Positions 44,452 through 54,566 of a stretch of DNA of 64,000 nt are shown one piece after another. The stretch is taken from NCBI RefSeq assembly GCF_000187895.1, contig NZ_DS990134.1, positions 248,001-312,000 of the forward strand. The letters are read 5' to 3'. The position numbers were made by a program, and so were the translations under genes. Position 1 is the stretch's first letter, and every line of letters begins with the position of its first letter. The notes beneath the pieces were generated by a model. It had not been told where the DNA came from. It saw nothing but the letters and a program-made list of their open reading frames with translations, and did no database searches. The stretch comes from Phocaeicola plebeius DSM 17135 (GTDB lineage Bacteria > Bacteroidota > Bacteroidia > Bacteroidales > Bacteroidaceae).

Positions 44452-45639
44452 CTATTTTTTATAGGTGATTTTGAAAGGCAGAACCTGGAACACCTCGCAG
44501 TCGGGCGTAATCAGCTCCAGCTTGTAGGTGAGAGAAGCCCCGTCTGTACCTTCCGTCAGCTGGTCGAGCTCTTCTTTCGGAAGAAGGTCCTTGAAGCTGA
44601 TTTTGCCGCTGTTCATGCGCAGATAGCGTGCCTGTCCGTTTGTGTCCACGGCAAGCAAGGCCACGGGAGCATACTGGCTCAGGATACTTCCGGCGTATTC
44701 CTTGCGCGGGATGACTTCCATGCTGCCGAGGTCGTAGGAGATTTCGTGACCATCGGGTGCAAAGAGTTTCTTTTCCGGATTGACGGTAATTTCCGTGTAC
44801 GTGAAGTCGTAGATGTCCGTGCCTTCGGGTTCCAGTTCCTCGTCGGTAGAGAAGATGACCACCTCACAATGACGCAGACGGTCGTAGCCGGTGAGATACA
44901 CTCCGTTGCTCAGCAGCTTGACCTTGATGTGATTCCCTTGTGAAGTGATTTCACAACTGCCTTCTCTGGCTGGTTTGAAAGTGAAAGGACCGTTGCTGCT
45001 CAGCACGTCGAATTCCGTTTCTTTTCCGGAGATGATGAGCGGATTTTCCTGTACCGATACGGTCAGTTCGTGAGCGTCCGACAAATCTGTGTGATATGTT
45101 TTCTGCACCTCTTCCAGTTCCTGATTCGTCATCCGCTGGTAGATGGAATAACCGTAGATTTCGGTTCCGCCTGCCCGTACCCCCAGCTGGTCAAGTATTT
45201 CCATTGTGTTGCCGTTCACGGAAAGTACCTGAAACACTGTGCTCTGGTTGCTGAGCAGTCGGTTTCCGTCCGAGAAGGTATAAGCGACAGTCCGGAATCC
45301 CCATGCAGGATAGGCGTCAATGTACATGTATTTCTTCAGGGAAGAGTTGCTTTCCACGTAATATTGGGTAGGGCCTGTACCTATCATGTCTTGGTAATAA
45401 TCCTGCGTCTGGCAAGTGCCGTCGGGATTGATTTCGTAGGTGTGGACGTGCTTCCAGCCGTATCCTACCACGGCTTCTTCGAAGCGGGCGGAAGAAATGG
45501 GGGTGAGAGACGCTGGCTCACATTCTCCGTTTTCATTGAATGTGAAAGTTGGAAAGTTTACGTCGTCGTGGTCGCAGCTGGTGAAGCAGAAGATGCAGAG
45601 GAATACCAGCAGAATGTCGGTGAGTCGTTTTGTGTGCAT
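44452..45639 (-). CDS. Lipoprotein of unknown function
   Basis: A 395-residue lipoprotein (FTSC, Cys22; start 45639 is chosen for the signal peptide). The mature part is mostly beta strands with no domain I recognise; the C-terminal 200 residues alternate short hydrophobic strands. It is 10 nt upstream of the clostripain gene and may be its partner or substrate-handling protein, but that is only a guess from position. Confidence 0.7.
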   Translation of the reverse strand: MHTKRLTDILLVFLCIFCFTSCDHDDVNFPTFTFNENGECEPASLTPISSARFEEAVVGYGWKHVHTYEINPDGTCQTQDYYQDMIGTGPTQYYVESNSSLKKYMYIDAYPAWGFRTVAYTFSDGNRLLSNQSTVFQVLSVNGNTMEILDQLGVRAGGTEIYGYSIYQRMTNQELEEVQKTYHTDLSDAHELTVSVQENPLIISGKETEFDVLSSNGPFTFKPAREGSCEITSQGNHIKVKLLSNGVYLTGYDRLRHCEVVIFSTDEELEPEGTDIYDFTYTEITVNPEKKLFAPDGHEISYDLGSMEVIPRKEYAGSILSQYAPVALLAVDTNGQARYLRMNSGKISFKDLLPKEELDQLTEGTDGASLTYKLELITPDCEVFQVLPFKITYKK

Positions 45640-45652
45640 GATGAATAAAGTA

Positions 45653-45823
45653 TTAAATGTTTTCTTTTTTCCAGAATAAGTCAATGAATATACGCTGTAA
45701 GAGAATCAGTATGGCCAGTATGCAAACGGTGTATTGCAGAAACGCTTCCTGGCTTTTGAGCCCATAATAAAGGCCAATAATGAAACACAACTGACAGAGA
45801 TAACCTAAAATTCTGAGTAACAT
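45653..45823 (-). CDS. Small two-helix membrane protein
   Basis: A 56-residue protein, almost entirely two hydrophobic helices (about 3-20 and 28-46), ending in KKEN. The start at 45823 gives the shortest sensible protein; the longer open frame upstream runs into the terminator hairpin. Unrecognised family. Confidence 0.5.
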   Translation of the reverse strand: MLLRILGYLCQLCFIIGLYYGLKSQEAFLQYTVCILAILILLQRIFIDLFWKKENI

Positions 45824-45893
45824 AGTTTTTTTGATAAAGGTTGGATTCTCAAAGTTAGCATAAAAAACTGAGAATCGGAAATTGAGGCATGAA

Positions 45894-45939
45894 AAATCCC
45901 CTGCCAAGCATGTTTTTTATCTTGCTCTGGCAGGGGAAG
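45894..45939 (-). terminator. Intrinsic terminator after the LRR gene
   Basis: A 10-bp stem (TCCCCTGCCA at 45899-45908 with TGGCAGGGGA at 45930-45939) is followed on the minus strand by TTTTT. It lies 27 nt after the LRR stop codon. Confidence 0.85.
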
Positions 45940-45966
45940 GATAATTATGCAAAAATCGGGACTCGT

Positions 45967-48066
45967 TTATCTCCAGTTGCTTGGAATAGATTCATAGTCA
46001 GTCAGGTTCGTGCAGTTGTTGAACGCGCTGGTGTGGCTGGTGATTTCAAGGAATTCATTCGGGTAATCCTTGCGCTCATACAAATGTACCTTTTTCCCGT
46101 TTATCAGGGTGTAGGGCGATTCGCCGGTGAGCGAACTGCAATTCTTGAACAAGAGTCGGACTGCTTGCAGGGTGCGCATGGAGTCGAACAGTCCGGCAGG
46201 AATGCGTTGCAGACTCTTGCATCCGGCAAAGGCTTCCCACATGGAAATCACCTGTGTGTTGTTTGCAAACAGCTTTTCGGGAATCTCGCGGAGGGAGGTA
46301 CATCCCTTGAATATACCATCTAACCTGGTAACCTTGGTCATGCTGGCGAACAAGTCTTCCGGGATTTCTGTCAATGAGGTGCAATTCGAGAAAAGACCGT
46401 AGGCATCCATGACGGAGTTGATTTCTGACACACTCTGTATGCCCGGACAGTTGGCAAACAGTCCTTCGGGTAGACTGGTGAGCGAGCTGCATCCTGAGAA
46501 GCCACATTGTATGTATCCTAAACGGGTATTGTTACGGAACAGTCCGGCCGGAATCTCTTTCAGGTTTTCACATCCGCTGAACACATCGTTCATGACATAG
46601 ATGTCCTTGTTGCTTGCAAAGAGGTCTTCGGGCAGATAGAGCAGTCCTGTGCAGCCGGAGAAGGTAGCGTTAAAGTTACGGGCACTGGAATTCTGGGCGA
46701 AGAGATTGAGCGGAAGTGAAGTCAGGCCCGTACAGCCCTGGAAAGCTCTGTCGAACGTCTGGGCACCGGTTGCCATGGCAAACAGGTCTTCGGGGAGGTT
46801 GGTCAGTCCCGTACAGTCTTCAAAGCAGGAGGTGAAGTCCGTGATGGCGGACAGTGCTCCCTTGGTATCGGCAGCCAGCTGAGTCAGTGCAGTAACATCC
46901 TCCAGTCTCAGTGTTTTCAGTTCGGGCGTACCCCATTGTGTGATGCCGATGAGTGAACTCTTGAGGATTTCTCCCTTAGTTGTGCTGTTGGTTGTCAGAG
47001 ATTCTACCGTACCCTTGAAAGCTACTTCTACCGTCGATTCGGCACCTTGGGCATAAACGTGTGACAGGTCGGCCGAATATACGTATGACTTGTCGAGTAC
47101 CTCGGTCACCCCGTCGCCCCAGTCGATGACACCTTTCACCCGTCCTTCAAACGGAAGGTATACCGTGCGGTTGTTCAGGTTGTTCAATACGTATTTCAGA
47201 ATCAGCGCGTCTTCTTTGCCGCGCATGGCAGTAGTGACGGTGTACAGTGAAACTCCGCACAAAGGCCCCGGTTCCGTACCGCCTTGCAGGTAGATGTAGT
47301 ATTTGGTTGCTTCCGTCAGCCCGGAGAAAGTACAGGTAGGCTGGCTTTGAAGGTCGAAGAGGTATTCAAAAGGAAGTCCTGAGCCTCCGTTTTTCAAATC
47401 CTGAATGACTTCGAACAGGGGGATGCTGTCTGTTGAGATGTAAGTGGAATAGAAACGGGCATCGTTCTGTCCTTCCAGTGTCAGTGTGATTTCATTGATG
47501 CCTGCATCTGCCTTGGCCACGCTGATATGGGGAGCAGCTGCCTGTTCGATAGGGATGGTGGCCAGCAGACTGTCTCTGTCGGTGGCATAAATCAGCAGGT
47601 TGTCAGTCTGTTTCTCGCTGGAGTAGTTGGTGTAATATTGCAGGTATTCTTCGCCGTAGAACGAATACTCCGGATTTTCCAAGATGAACGAATAGTCCTC
47701 CTGCTCGGTCAGTTCACCTTCACTGAATTTCTTGAATTTCTCCAGCACATAGCGCATGCTTATGATGTTGGTCTGGCATTTCACCTGTATGCCTTCCCCG
47801 TCTCTTACGGCAGGCACTTCGATGCGGGTAGTTTCCAGGTTGAAATAGGGAGCCGCTCCGTCGGTAGTACCCACTCCGTTCAGATTGCCTGAGCTGCTTC
47901 CGTCTCCGTCGTCATCACCTTCATCATCACCTCCTAAGAGTTCTTCCAGCTTCTCGCACGAGGTGAGAGTGGAGGCCAGAAATACGGGTGTCATGCCCCA
48001 CACAAAAAGGGCACAGCCTGAAACCAGCAGCGATTTCAGGGCTGTCGTTGCTTTACTTTTGTTCAT
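45967..48066 (-). CDS. BspA-like leucine-rich-repeat surface lipoprotein
   Basis: A 699-residue lipoprotein (LTSC, Cys37) with an acidic Gly/Asp/Ser linker to about 65. Strand-rich domains follow, including a PKD-like segment with VIDWGDG near 310 and fibronectin-like parts. From about 400 to 690 there are roughly nine repeats of about 24-27 residues with the consensus F-x-GCTSL-x-x-IP-x-x-LF, the LRR_5/BspA type. Such proteins mediate adhesion or binding to host or matrix. It has its own -7 element (TACTTTTG on the minus strand at 48104-48111) and terminator, so it is a single-gene unit. Confidence 0.85.
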   Translation of the reverse strand: MNKSKATTALKSLLVSGCALFVWGMTPVFLASTLTSCEKLEELLGGDDEGDDDGDGSSSGNLNGVGTTDGAAPYFNLETTRIEVPAVRDGEGIQVKCQTNIISMRYVLEKFKKFSEGELTEQEDYSFILENPEYSFYGEEYLQYYTNYSSEKQTDNLLIYATDRDSLLATIPIEQAAAPHISVAKADAGINEITLTLEGQNDARFYSTYISTDSIPLFEVIQDLKNGGSGLPFEYLFDLQSQPTCTFSGLTEATKYYIYLQGGTEPGPLCGVSLYTVTTAMRGKEDALILKYVLNNLNNRTVYLPFEGRVKGVIDWGDGVTEVLDKSYVYSADLSHVYAQGAESTVEVAFKGTVESLTTNSTTKGEILKSSLIGITQWGTPELKTLRLEDVTALTQLAADTKGALSAITDFTSCFEDCTGLTNLPEDLFAMATGAQTFDRAFQGCTGLTSLPLNLFAQNSSARNFNATFSGCTGLLYLPEDLFASNKDIYVMNDVFSGCENLKEIPAGLFRNNTRLGYIQCGFSGCSSLTSLPEGLFANCPGIQSVSEINSVMDAYGLFSNCTSLTEIPEDLFASMTKVTRLDGIFKGCTSLREIPEKLFANNTQVISMWEAFAGCKSLQRIPAGLFDSMRTLQAVRLLFKNCSSLTGESPYTLINGKKVHLYERKDYPNEFLEITSHTSAFNNCTNLTDYESIPSNWR

Positions 48067-48103
48067 ACTAAAGATAAGAATAATAGGATAATTTACGTTT
48101 GTA

Positions 48104-48111
48104 CAAAAGTA
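48104..48111 (-). promoter_or_regulatory. Predicted -7 element of the LRR gene
   Basis: TACTTTTG on the minus strand, perfect to TAnnTTTG, 37 nt before the start codon. Confidence 0.5.
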
Positions 48112-48171
48112 AAGCTATCTGAGGAGCTGTACATCACCGGAAACCGTGATTTTCAGCGAACCGTGTGGAAA

Positions 48172-48888
48172 CTATACCAGTGAAATGACGTAGCTTTCCA
48201 GAGTTCGCAGGTCGATGTGCCAGAGTTTTCCGCTCAGCACGGCCGGACTGCCCAGGATGACTTTCATGGTCTCGCTGGCTTCCACACAGCCCACTACGCC
48301 CGGAGTGACACCCAGCACGGCCTTGGAGGGGTGGGGCATGGCGAGCATTTCTTCTTCGTCGGGGAAGAGGGTGCGGTAGTCGGGACCGCCCTGGTAGTTG
48401 AACACGGAGACCTGCCCGTCGAACTCGCGGATGGCACCGTACACGTACACCTTGTCCAGCCGCACGCAGGTGTCGTTAATGAGGTAGCGCGTGCGGAAAT
48501 TGTCGCATCCGTCCACCACGATGTCGTAGTTGGCAATGAGGCATTCGGCATTCTGCGGGGTGAGCCGTTCGTTCCAGGCTTCCACACGGATGTCGGAGTT
48601 GAGGGCCTGCAGACGCAACTTGGCCTGTTCGGCCTTGGAGAGTCCGATTTCAGGCTCGCTGTAGAGCACCTGCCGCTGGAGGTTGGTCTCGCTCACGGTA
48701 TCGTCGTCAATCAGTCCGATGGTGCCCACTCCGGCTCCGGCCAGGTAGAGGGCAATGGGCGACCCCAGTCCGCCCACTCCTACGATTAGTACGCGGGCCT
48801 GCTTCAACAGGAGTTGTCCTGTCTCGCCGATTTCGTTGAGCAGAATCTGTCGGTTGTAGCGTGACGCTTCTTTTTCAGTCAGTTTCAT
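48172..48888 (-). CDS. thiF: Thiamine biosynthesis adenylyltransferase ThiF
   Basis: A 238-residue E1-like enzyme that adenylates the C-terminal Gly of ThiS. The ATP-binding GVGGLGSPIALYLAGAGVG, the DDDTVSETNLQRQ loop and the VDGCDNFRTR segment are typical of the HesA/MoeB/ThiF family. No CxxC zinc pair is seen, which occurs in some ThiF proteins. The start at 48888 fits the family; the longer open frame upstream is created by the palindromic repeat array and is not protein. Last gene of the thiamine operon, separated from thiH by 253 nt of repeats. Confidence 0.9.
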   Translation of the reverse strand: MKLTEKEASRYNRQILLNEIGETGQLLLKQARVLIVGVGGLGSPIALYLAGAGVGTIGLIDDDTVSETNLQRQVLYSEPEIGLSKAEQAKLRLQALNSDIRVEAWNERLTPQNAECLIANYDIVVDGCDNFRTRYLINDTCVRLDKVYVYGAIREFDGQVSVFNYQGGPDYRTLFPDEEEMLAMPHPSKAVLGVTPGVVGCVEASETMKVILGSPAVLSGKLWHIDLRTLESYVISLV

Positions 48889-48990
48889 AAGGAATAAGAG
48901 ATAAGGGGATGGATGAAAAGCAGAAAGGCATCCGGAAGTCGGGAAAATGGCCTCAGGATGCCTTCTGAAGGGAATTATATATGCCTTGAA

Positions 48991-49096
48991 AAAACGCACT
49001 TGCGTTTTGGAAAAACGTCCTTGTGTTTCCATCCAAACGCACTGGTGTTTGAAGTAAAACGTACTTGCGTTTCAGGGAAAACGTAAAGGCGTTTTT
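48991..49096. repeat. Tandem array of five 16-19-nt palindromes (thiH-thiF gap)
   Basis: Five units with the pattern AAACGC-N4-GCGTTT begin at 48991, 49012, 49035, 49056 and 49077, a period of 21-23 nt, or about two helical turns. Unit 1 is perfect (AAAACGC ACTT GCGTTTT); the others carry G-T-type or single changes that mostly keep the pairing. The remaining part of the 48889-49141 gap holds a weaker hairpin near 49106-49135 (CTCCGG...CCGGAG) and no gene. Confidence 0.85.
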
Positions 49097-49141
49097 GCAG
49101 AAACTCTCCGGCATTTTTCAGAGAGTGTTCCGGAGGGCTTT

Positions 49142-50293
49142 TCAGCGGGCCGCAGCGGCGGTGGCGTGCGACTGTGCCACGTGGTCGAACGAAGCATCCC
49201 AGTCCTTCCATACCGGTTCGCGTCCCAATGCCTTGAGGGCCTTCTCGATTTCTACGGCTGTACGTTCGTCGCTCACATGGAACTGCTCCAGTGCCTGCGG
49301 GTAGGTGTAATATCCGCCCGGTTCGGTCTTGCTCTCGGCGCTCATGGTAGTCACGCCCAGTGAAGCCATGTGGTCGCGGATATTGGCCGGTTCGCGGGTA
49401 GAGTAGGAGATGTCCACGTCGTGGTCGAAGATACGCATGGCGAAAGTCACCTGTGCCAGTTCCTTGTCGCTCATGATGACATTAGGCTGGAAACCTTCGT
49501 TCTCGGCCGGACGCATGCGCGGGAAGTTCACGCTGTATTTCGTCTTCCAGTAATGCTTCTGCAAGTAGCGCAGGTGGTAAGCCATCATGGTCACATCCGT
49601 ACGCCAGTCCTCCAGTCCGATGAGCACACCCATGCCGATGGAGTGCACGCCGGCCTGACCCATGCGGTCGAACCCGTTGACACGCCATTCGAACTTCGAC
49701 TTCATGCCGCGCGGGTGGTACACGTTGTAGCGGGCCTTGTTGTACGTTTCCTGGAAACAGATTACACCGTTCAGTCCGTGGTGTACCAGTTCGGCATACT
49801 CTTCCGTCTTGAGCGGCATCACCTCGATTTTCAGGTTCGAGAAATACGGCTTGGCTAGGTCGAGCGCCTTGGCAATGTAGGGCACACCCGCCTTGGCCGG
49901 ATTCTCACCCGTCACAATCAGCAGGTTTTCGAACGGGCCGAGCTTCTTGATAGCCTTGTATTCGTTTTCAATTTCTTCGGGTGTCAGGATGGTGCGCGCC
50001 ATGGGGTTGCTGATGTGGAAGCCGCAGTACACGCACGAGTTGGTACACGAGTTGGTGATGTAGAGCGGGATGAACATCGACATGGTGCGTCCGAAACGTT
50101 CTTCGGTATATTTCTTGCTGAGGCGTGCCATGGGTTCAAGGAACTTTTCGGCAGCCGGCGAGATGAGCGCCATGAAGTCATCTACGTCGCACCGTGATTT
50201 TCCGAGTGCCCGAATCACGTCGGCCTCGGTTTTGGAGTAGATGGCCTTGGTCGTCTCCTCCCAGCTTATTTTTTCTAATTCGTCACTAAACAT
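49142..50293 (-). CDS. thiH: 2-iminoacetate synthase ThiH
   Basis: A 383-residue radical-SAM enzyme that cleaves tyrosine to dehydroglycine for thiazole formation. The cluster-binding CTNSCVYC motif (Cys83, Cys87, Cys90) is present, followed by the family segments TGENPAKAGV, MPLKTEEYAEL and NFPRMRPAENEGF. The last 15 residues (Ala-rich) are not conserved in the family. It lies downstream of thiC with a 51-nt gap that contains short TTAAAA-type repeats. Confidence 0.95.
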   Translation of the reverse strand: MFSDELEKISWEETTKAIYSKTEADVIRALGKSRCDVDDFMALISPAAEKFLEPMARLSKKYTEERFGRTMSMFIPLYITNSCTNSCVYCGFHISNPMARTILTPEEIENEYKAIKKLGPFENLLIVTGENPAKAGVPYIAKALDLAKPYFSNLKIEVMPLKTEEYAELVHHGLNGVICFQETYNKARYNVYHPRGMKSKFEWRVNGFDRMGQAGVHSIGMGVLIGLEDWRTDVTMMAYHLRYLQKHYWKTKYSVNFPRMRPAENEGFQPNVIMSDKELAQVTFAMRIFDHDVDISYSTREPANIRDHMASLGVTTMSAESKTEPGGYYTYPQALEQFHVSDERTAVEIEKALKALGREPVWKDWDASFDHVAQSHATAAAAR

Positions 50294-50344
50294 TTCGATA
50301 GTTAATAGTTAAAAATTAAAAGTTAAAGATGCTGGCCTGATGCA

Positions 50345-52081
<1,737 letters not shown>

Positions 52082-52104
52082 CTACCGGTTGAGAAAATCA
52101 GGAT

Positions 52105-52881
52105 TTATTCATTCAAGAAAGAAGTGAGGGGAGAGGAGGCAGATGCCACGAGGTTATCGGCCTGAATACCCAGTCCGGCTTCGTAGGCACGGCGTCCGGC
52201 AATGACAGCTTCCTTGAAGGCTACGGCCATTTCCACCGGATTTCCGGCTACGGCGATGGCGGTATTTACCAGGCAGGCAGCGGCACCCATTTCCATGGCT
52301 TCAGCGGCATGGCTCGGTGCACCGATACCGGCATCCACTACCACCGGCACGTTGCTCTGCTCGATGATGATGCGCAGGAAGTCGCGTGTCTGCAATCCCT
52401 TGTTCGTACCGATGGGGGCAGCCAGCGGCATCACGGTAGCTGCTCCGGCTTCTTCCAGACGCTTGCACAGGGTCGGGTCGGCCTGGCAATAAGGAAGTAC
52501 CACGAATCCCAGTTTCACCAGCTCTTCCGTAGCCTTCAGGGTCTCGGTAGAATCCGGCAACAGGTAGCGCGGGTCGGGATGGATTTCCAGTTTCAGCCAG
52601 TTGGTGCCGAAGGCTTCGCGGGCCATCTGTGCGGCGAACACGGCTTCTTCTGCGGTGCGCACGCCCGAGGTGTTCGGGAGCAACTGGATATGGGGGTGGA
52701 TGATATGCTTCAGCATGTCGTCTTCCTTGTTGTCAAGTTCGATACGTTTCATGGCTACGGTCACCATTTCTGTGCCGGAAGCCAGGATGGCTTCTTCCAT
52801 GAGTTGGTTGGAGTTGAATTTTCCTGTTCCTAAGAATAGGCGGGATTCGAATTCTTTTCCCGCAATGATTAGTTTTTCCAT
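52105..52881 (-). CDS. thiG: Thiazole synthase ThiG
   Basis: A 258-residue enzyme that joins DXP, dehydroglycine and ThiS thiocarboxylate to form the thiazole phosphate. The motifs [21 protein letters not shown] (Lys97, the likely Schiff-base lysine) and [22 protein letters not shown], interrupted in family alignments only by conservative changes, identify it. It begins directly after the composite repeat element that separates it from thiE, and is followed by thiC. Confidence 0.96.
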   Translation of the reverse strand: MEKLIIAGKEFESRLFLGTGKFNSNQLMEEAILASGTEMVTVAMKRIELDNKEDDMLKHIIHPHIQLLPNTSGVRTAEEAVFAAQMAREAFGTNWLKLEIHPDPRYLLPDSTETLKATEELVKLGFVVLPYCQADPTLCKRLEEAGAATVMPLAAPIGTNKGLQTRDFLRIIIEQSNVPVVVDAGIGAPSHAAEAMEMGAAACLVNTAIAVAGNPVEMAVAFKEAVIAGRRAYEAGLGIQADNLVASASSPLTSFLNE

Positions 52882-52907
52882 TGTTTTATCTATTTTGTTT
52901 ATTGTTT

Positions 52908-52954
52908 GCTTGCTCTTACTTTTTCTTTTGGCTTGCTTTTACTTTTTCTTTTTG
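52908..52954. repeat. Tandem direct repeat, two units of about 23 nt
   Basis: Two adjacent near-identical units, each containing ACTTTTTCTTTT and GG, at 52908-52930 and 52931-52954. They form the left end of the repeat element between thiE and thiG. Confidence 0.65.
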
Positions 52955-53120
52955 GCGGCAAAAAGAAAAAGGTAACAAAAAGAAAAACCGCCGTCTGCAG
53001 TTTCGGACCGGCTGCGAAACTCCGCTCGTCGGAAGCGCAGGAACTCGCTTCGCTCAAACAGCCTGCGCTTCTTTTCGCCGTGCTCTGCTTCTCCGCTTTT
53101 CGGTCCGAAACTGAGGACGG
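52941..53120. repeat. Composite inverted-repeat element inside the thi operon
   Basis: Three nested dyads lie here: a perfect 13-bp inverted repeat with 4-nt loop (52941-52953 with 52958-52970); long arms at 52991-53010 and 53101-53120 that match at 18 of 20 positions; and inside them a perfect 10-bp stem (GAAGCGCAGG at 53032-53041, CCTGCGCTTC at 53062-53071). The 602-nt gap 52882-53483 has no credible gene; further right, two copies of a GGCGAAATCGCTGT-type segment lie near 53149 and 53231. It resembles an intergenic mobile or REP-like repeat. Confidence 0.75.
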
Positions 53121-53483
53121 GATTTTTGGGGCTGTCGCTCTTCGCCTTTGGCGAAATCGCTGTGGGGAGGGGAGAGCTTTGTTTGCGCTTCTTTGTTTTC
53201 TGCTCTCACTTTTTGTTCGGTTTACTCCCTTTGGGCGAAATCGCTGTAGCTTTTCTCTTTCGCTGCACGAAGAATACTCGTTCTGTGCTTTATTTTGAGA
53301 TAAGAACCGGTTGTTTTTGGTTCTTTATGCTCCATTATGAAGGCGAATAACTTTTCGGTTTATGCTTTGTTGCGAGAATGAAAATTGTTTGTCTATTTTT
53401 CGTTCTCAGGGATGAGTCCAACGCGTAACGCGGCTAATTGGAGCCAGTAATAAAAGTCACTACAATAAGCCGTTTTTTAACTT

Positions 53484-54125
53484 TTAACTTTTACTTTTTA
53501 ACTCCTCGATGATTTTCTTCGTTTCTTCCACCGGATTCGCTGCCCGCAGGATGGTACCGCTCAGGGCGATGCCCGTCACACCGGTCTGCATGATGGCAGG
53601 GATGTCTTCCAGAGTGATGCCGCCGATGGCTACGATGGGCAGGTGGATGCCTTCCGCCTTCATCTGCTGTACGATGGAACGGTAGCCCTCCAGTCCAAGG
53701 ATGGGACTGAGCTTTTCTTTTGTGGTGGTGAAGCGGAACGGTCCGCAACCGATGTAGTCGGCTCCGGCTTCATAGTGTGCCCGTACGTCGTCGAACGTGT
53801 TGGCCGTACCTCCGATGAGAAAATCCTTTCCGAGGATTTTCCGCGCTTCGGCTATCGGCATGTCGTTCTTGCCCAGATGCACCCCGTCGGCCTTCAGCTT
53901 GCGTACCAGTTCCACCCGGTCGTCGATGAGGAAAGTGGCTCCGTACGTGCGGCACAGTTTCTGTACCTCTACGGCCACCGCTTCCGTCTCCTCGTCCGAG
54001 GCGTGCTTCATGCGCAACTGTACCCAGCGGCATCCCCCTTCGAGGGCCATCCGGGCCGAGTCGAGATACGAATACGTGTCGGTGAAATGTGTGATGAACT
54101 GCAACTTGAAATGATTCATGTCCAT
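53484..54125 (-). CDS. thiE: Thiamine phosphate synthase ThiE
   Basis: A 213-residue TIM-barrel enzyme coupling the pyrimidine and thiazole halves. Motifs: WVQLRMKHAS, FLIDDRVELV, GVHLGKNDMP, IGCGPFRFTTTKE and VAIGGI. The ATG at 54125 is chosen because a strong GGAGGA (54133-54138, minus strand) lies 7 nt upstream; it overlaps the thiS stop region, so the two genes are closely coupled. The C-terminus runs into a short TTTAACTTTT-type repeat tract at about 53475-53502. Confidence 0.94.
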   Translation of the reverse strand: MDMNHFKLQFITHFTDTYSYLDSARMALEGGCRWVQLRMKHASDEETEAVAVEVQKLCRTYGATFLIDDRVELVRKLKADGVHLGKNDMPIAEARKILGKDFLIGGTANTFDDVRAHYEAGADYIGCGPFRFTTTKEKLSPILGLEGYRSIVQQMKAEGIHLPIVAIGGITLEDIPAIMQTGVTGIALSGTILRAANPVEETKKIIEELKSKS

Positions 54126-54129
54126 GGCC

Positions 54130-54330
54130 TTATCCTCCACAAGCTGCTTTGATGATGACCAGACTGTCGCCCTCGTTCAGGACGGTGTTTTCCCATTCCG
54201 CACGCGGAACCATGCGGTTATGCAGCGCGATGGCCACTCCCTGCTTCGGAAGTTCCAGCTGCTGTGCCAGTGCGGCAATTGTATGACCTTGTGTAAGTTC
54301 CGTCTCTTTGTTGTTTACCAATAGTTTCAT
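54130..54330 (-). CDS. thiS: Sulfur carrier protein ThiS
   Basis: A 66-residue ubiquitin-like protein ending in the required Gly-Gly (AACGG). Its C-terminus is adenylated by ThiF and becomes a thiocarboxylate that ThiG uses. The start at 54330 (MKLLVNNKE) matches family N-termini; an in-frame ATG six bases upstream is also possible. First gene of the thiamine operon, directly behind the riboswitch. Confidence 0.93.
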   Translation of the reverse strand: MKLLVNNKETELTQGHTIAALAQQLELPKQGVAIALHNRMVPRAEWENTVLNEGDSLVIIKAACGG

Positions 54331-54407
54331 AAGCATACTGTTTTAGCGTGTAAACCAAAGAGAGCATCCCGCGGACGGGGAAAGGAAATAGATGTCAGAA
54401 TCAACAA

Positions 54408-54484
54408 TCCCTTCGTCGGTATTAACCGCATCAGGTTCGTAGGGTATAATCTCAGCCCGGACACATCCGTGGGGCACCCCTTTG
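54408..54484 (-). promoter_or_regulatory. TPP riboswitch (THI element)
   Basis: On the minus strand the conserved parts occur in order: GGGGTGCCC, GGGCTGAGA followed by ATTATACCC, GAACCTGAT, GCGGTTAATACC and GAAGGGA. They precede thiS by about 75 nt. TPP binding should lower expression of the whole thiSEGCHF operon. Confidence 0.93.
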
Positions 54485-54496
54485 TTTACTTTCCGG

Positions 54497-54504
54497 CAAA
54501 GGTA
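54497..54504 (-). promoter_or_regulatory. Predicted -7 element of the thi operon
   Basis: TACCTTTG on the minus strand, perfect to TAnnTTTG, placing the transcription start just before the riboswitch. Confidence 0.6.
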
Positions 54505-54515
54505 ACGAAAACTTT

Positions 54516-54546
54516 GGAACGGCGAACGGCTGCCGTTCCTTTTTTA
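54516..54546. terminator. GC-rich hairpin with T run, between the secreted-protein gene and the thi promoter
   Basis: A perfect 8-bp stem (GGAACGGC at 54516-54523, GCCGTTCC at 54532-54539) is followed on the plus strand by seven T. On the minus strand it lies 20 nt after the upstream gene's stop but lacks a strong T run, so its main direction is unclear. Confidence 0.6.
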
Positions 54547-54566
54547 TCTTTTTTTGCAGGCCGTGT

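Noticed and set aside
48991..49096. Possible CRISPR array
   Set aside because: Units are 16-19 nt with only 3-6 nt between them, units vary, and no cas genes are near.
48975..49211. 78-codon open frame and N-terminal extension of thiF
   Set aside because: Both are created by the palindrome array, whose AAACG units repeat the same residues; family alignment puts the thiF start at 48888.
52881..53350. Several open frames of 74-130 codons across the thiE-thiG gap
   Set aside because: They run through inverted and direct repeats and translate to low-complexity Phe/Lys/Arg-rich strings; the gap is better explained as a repeat element.
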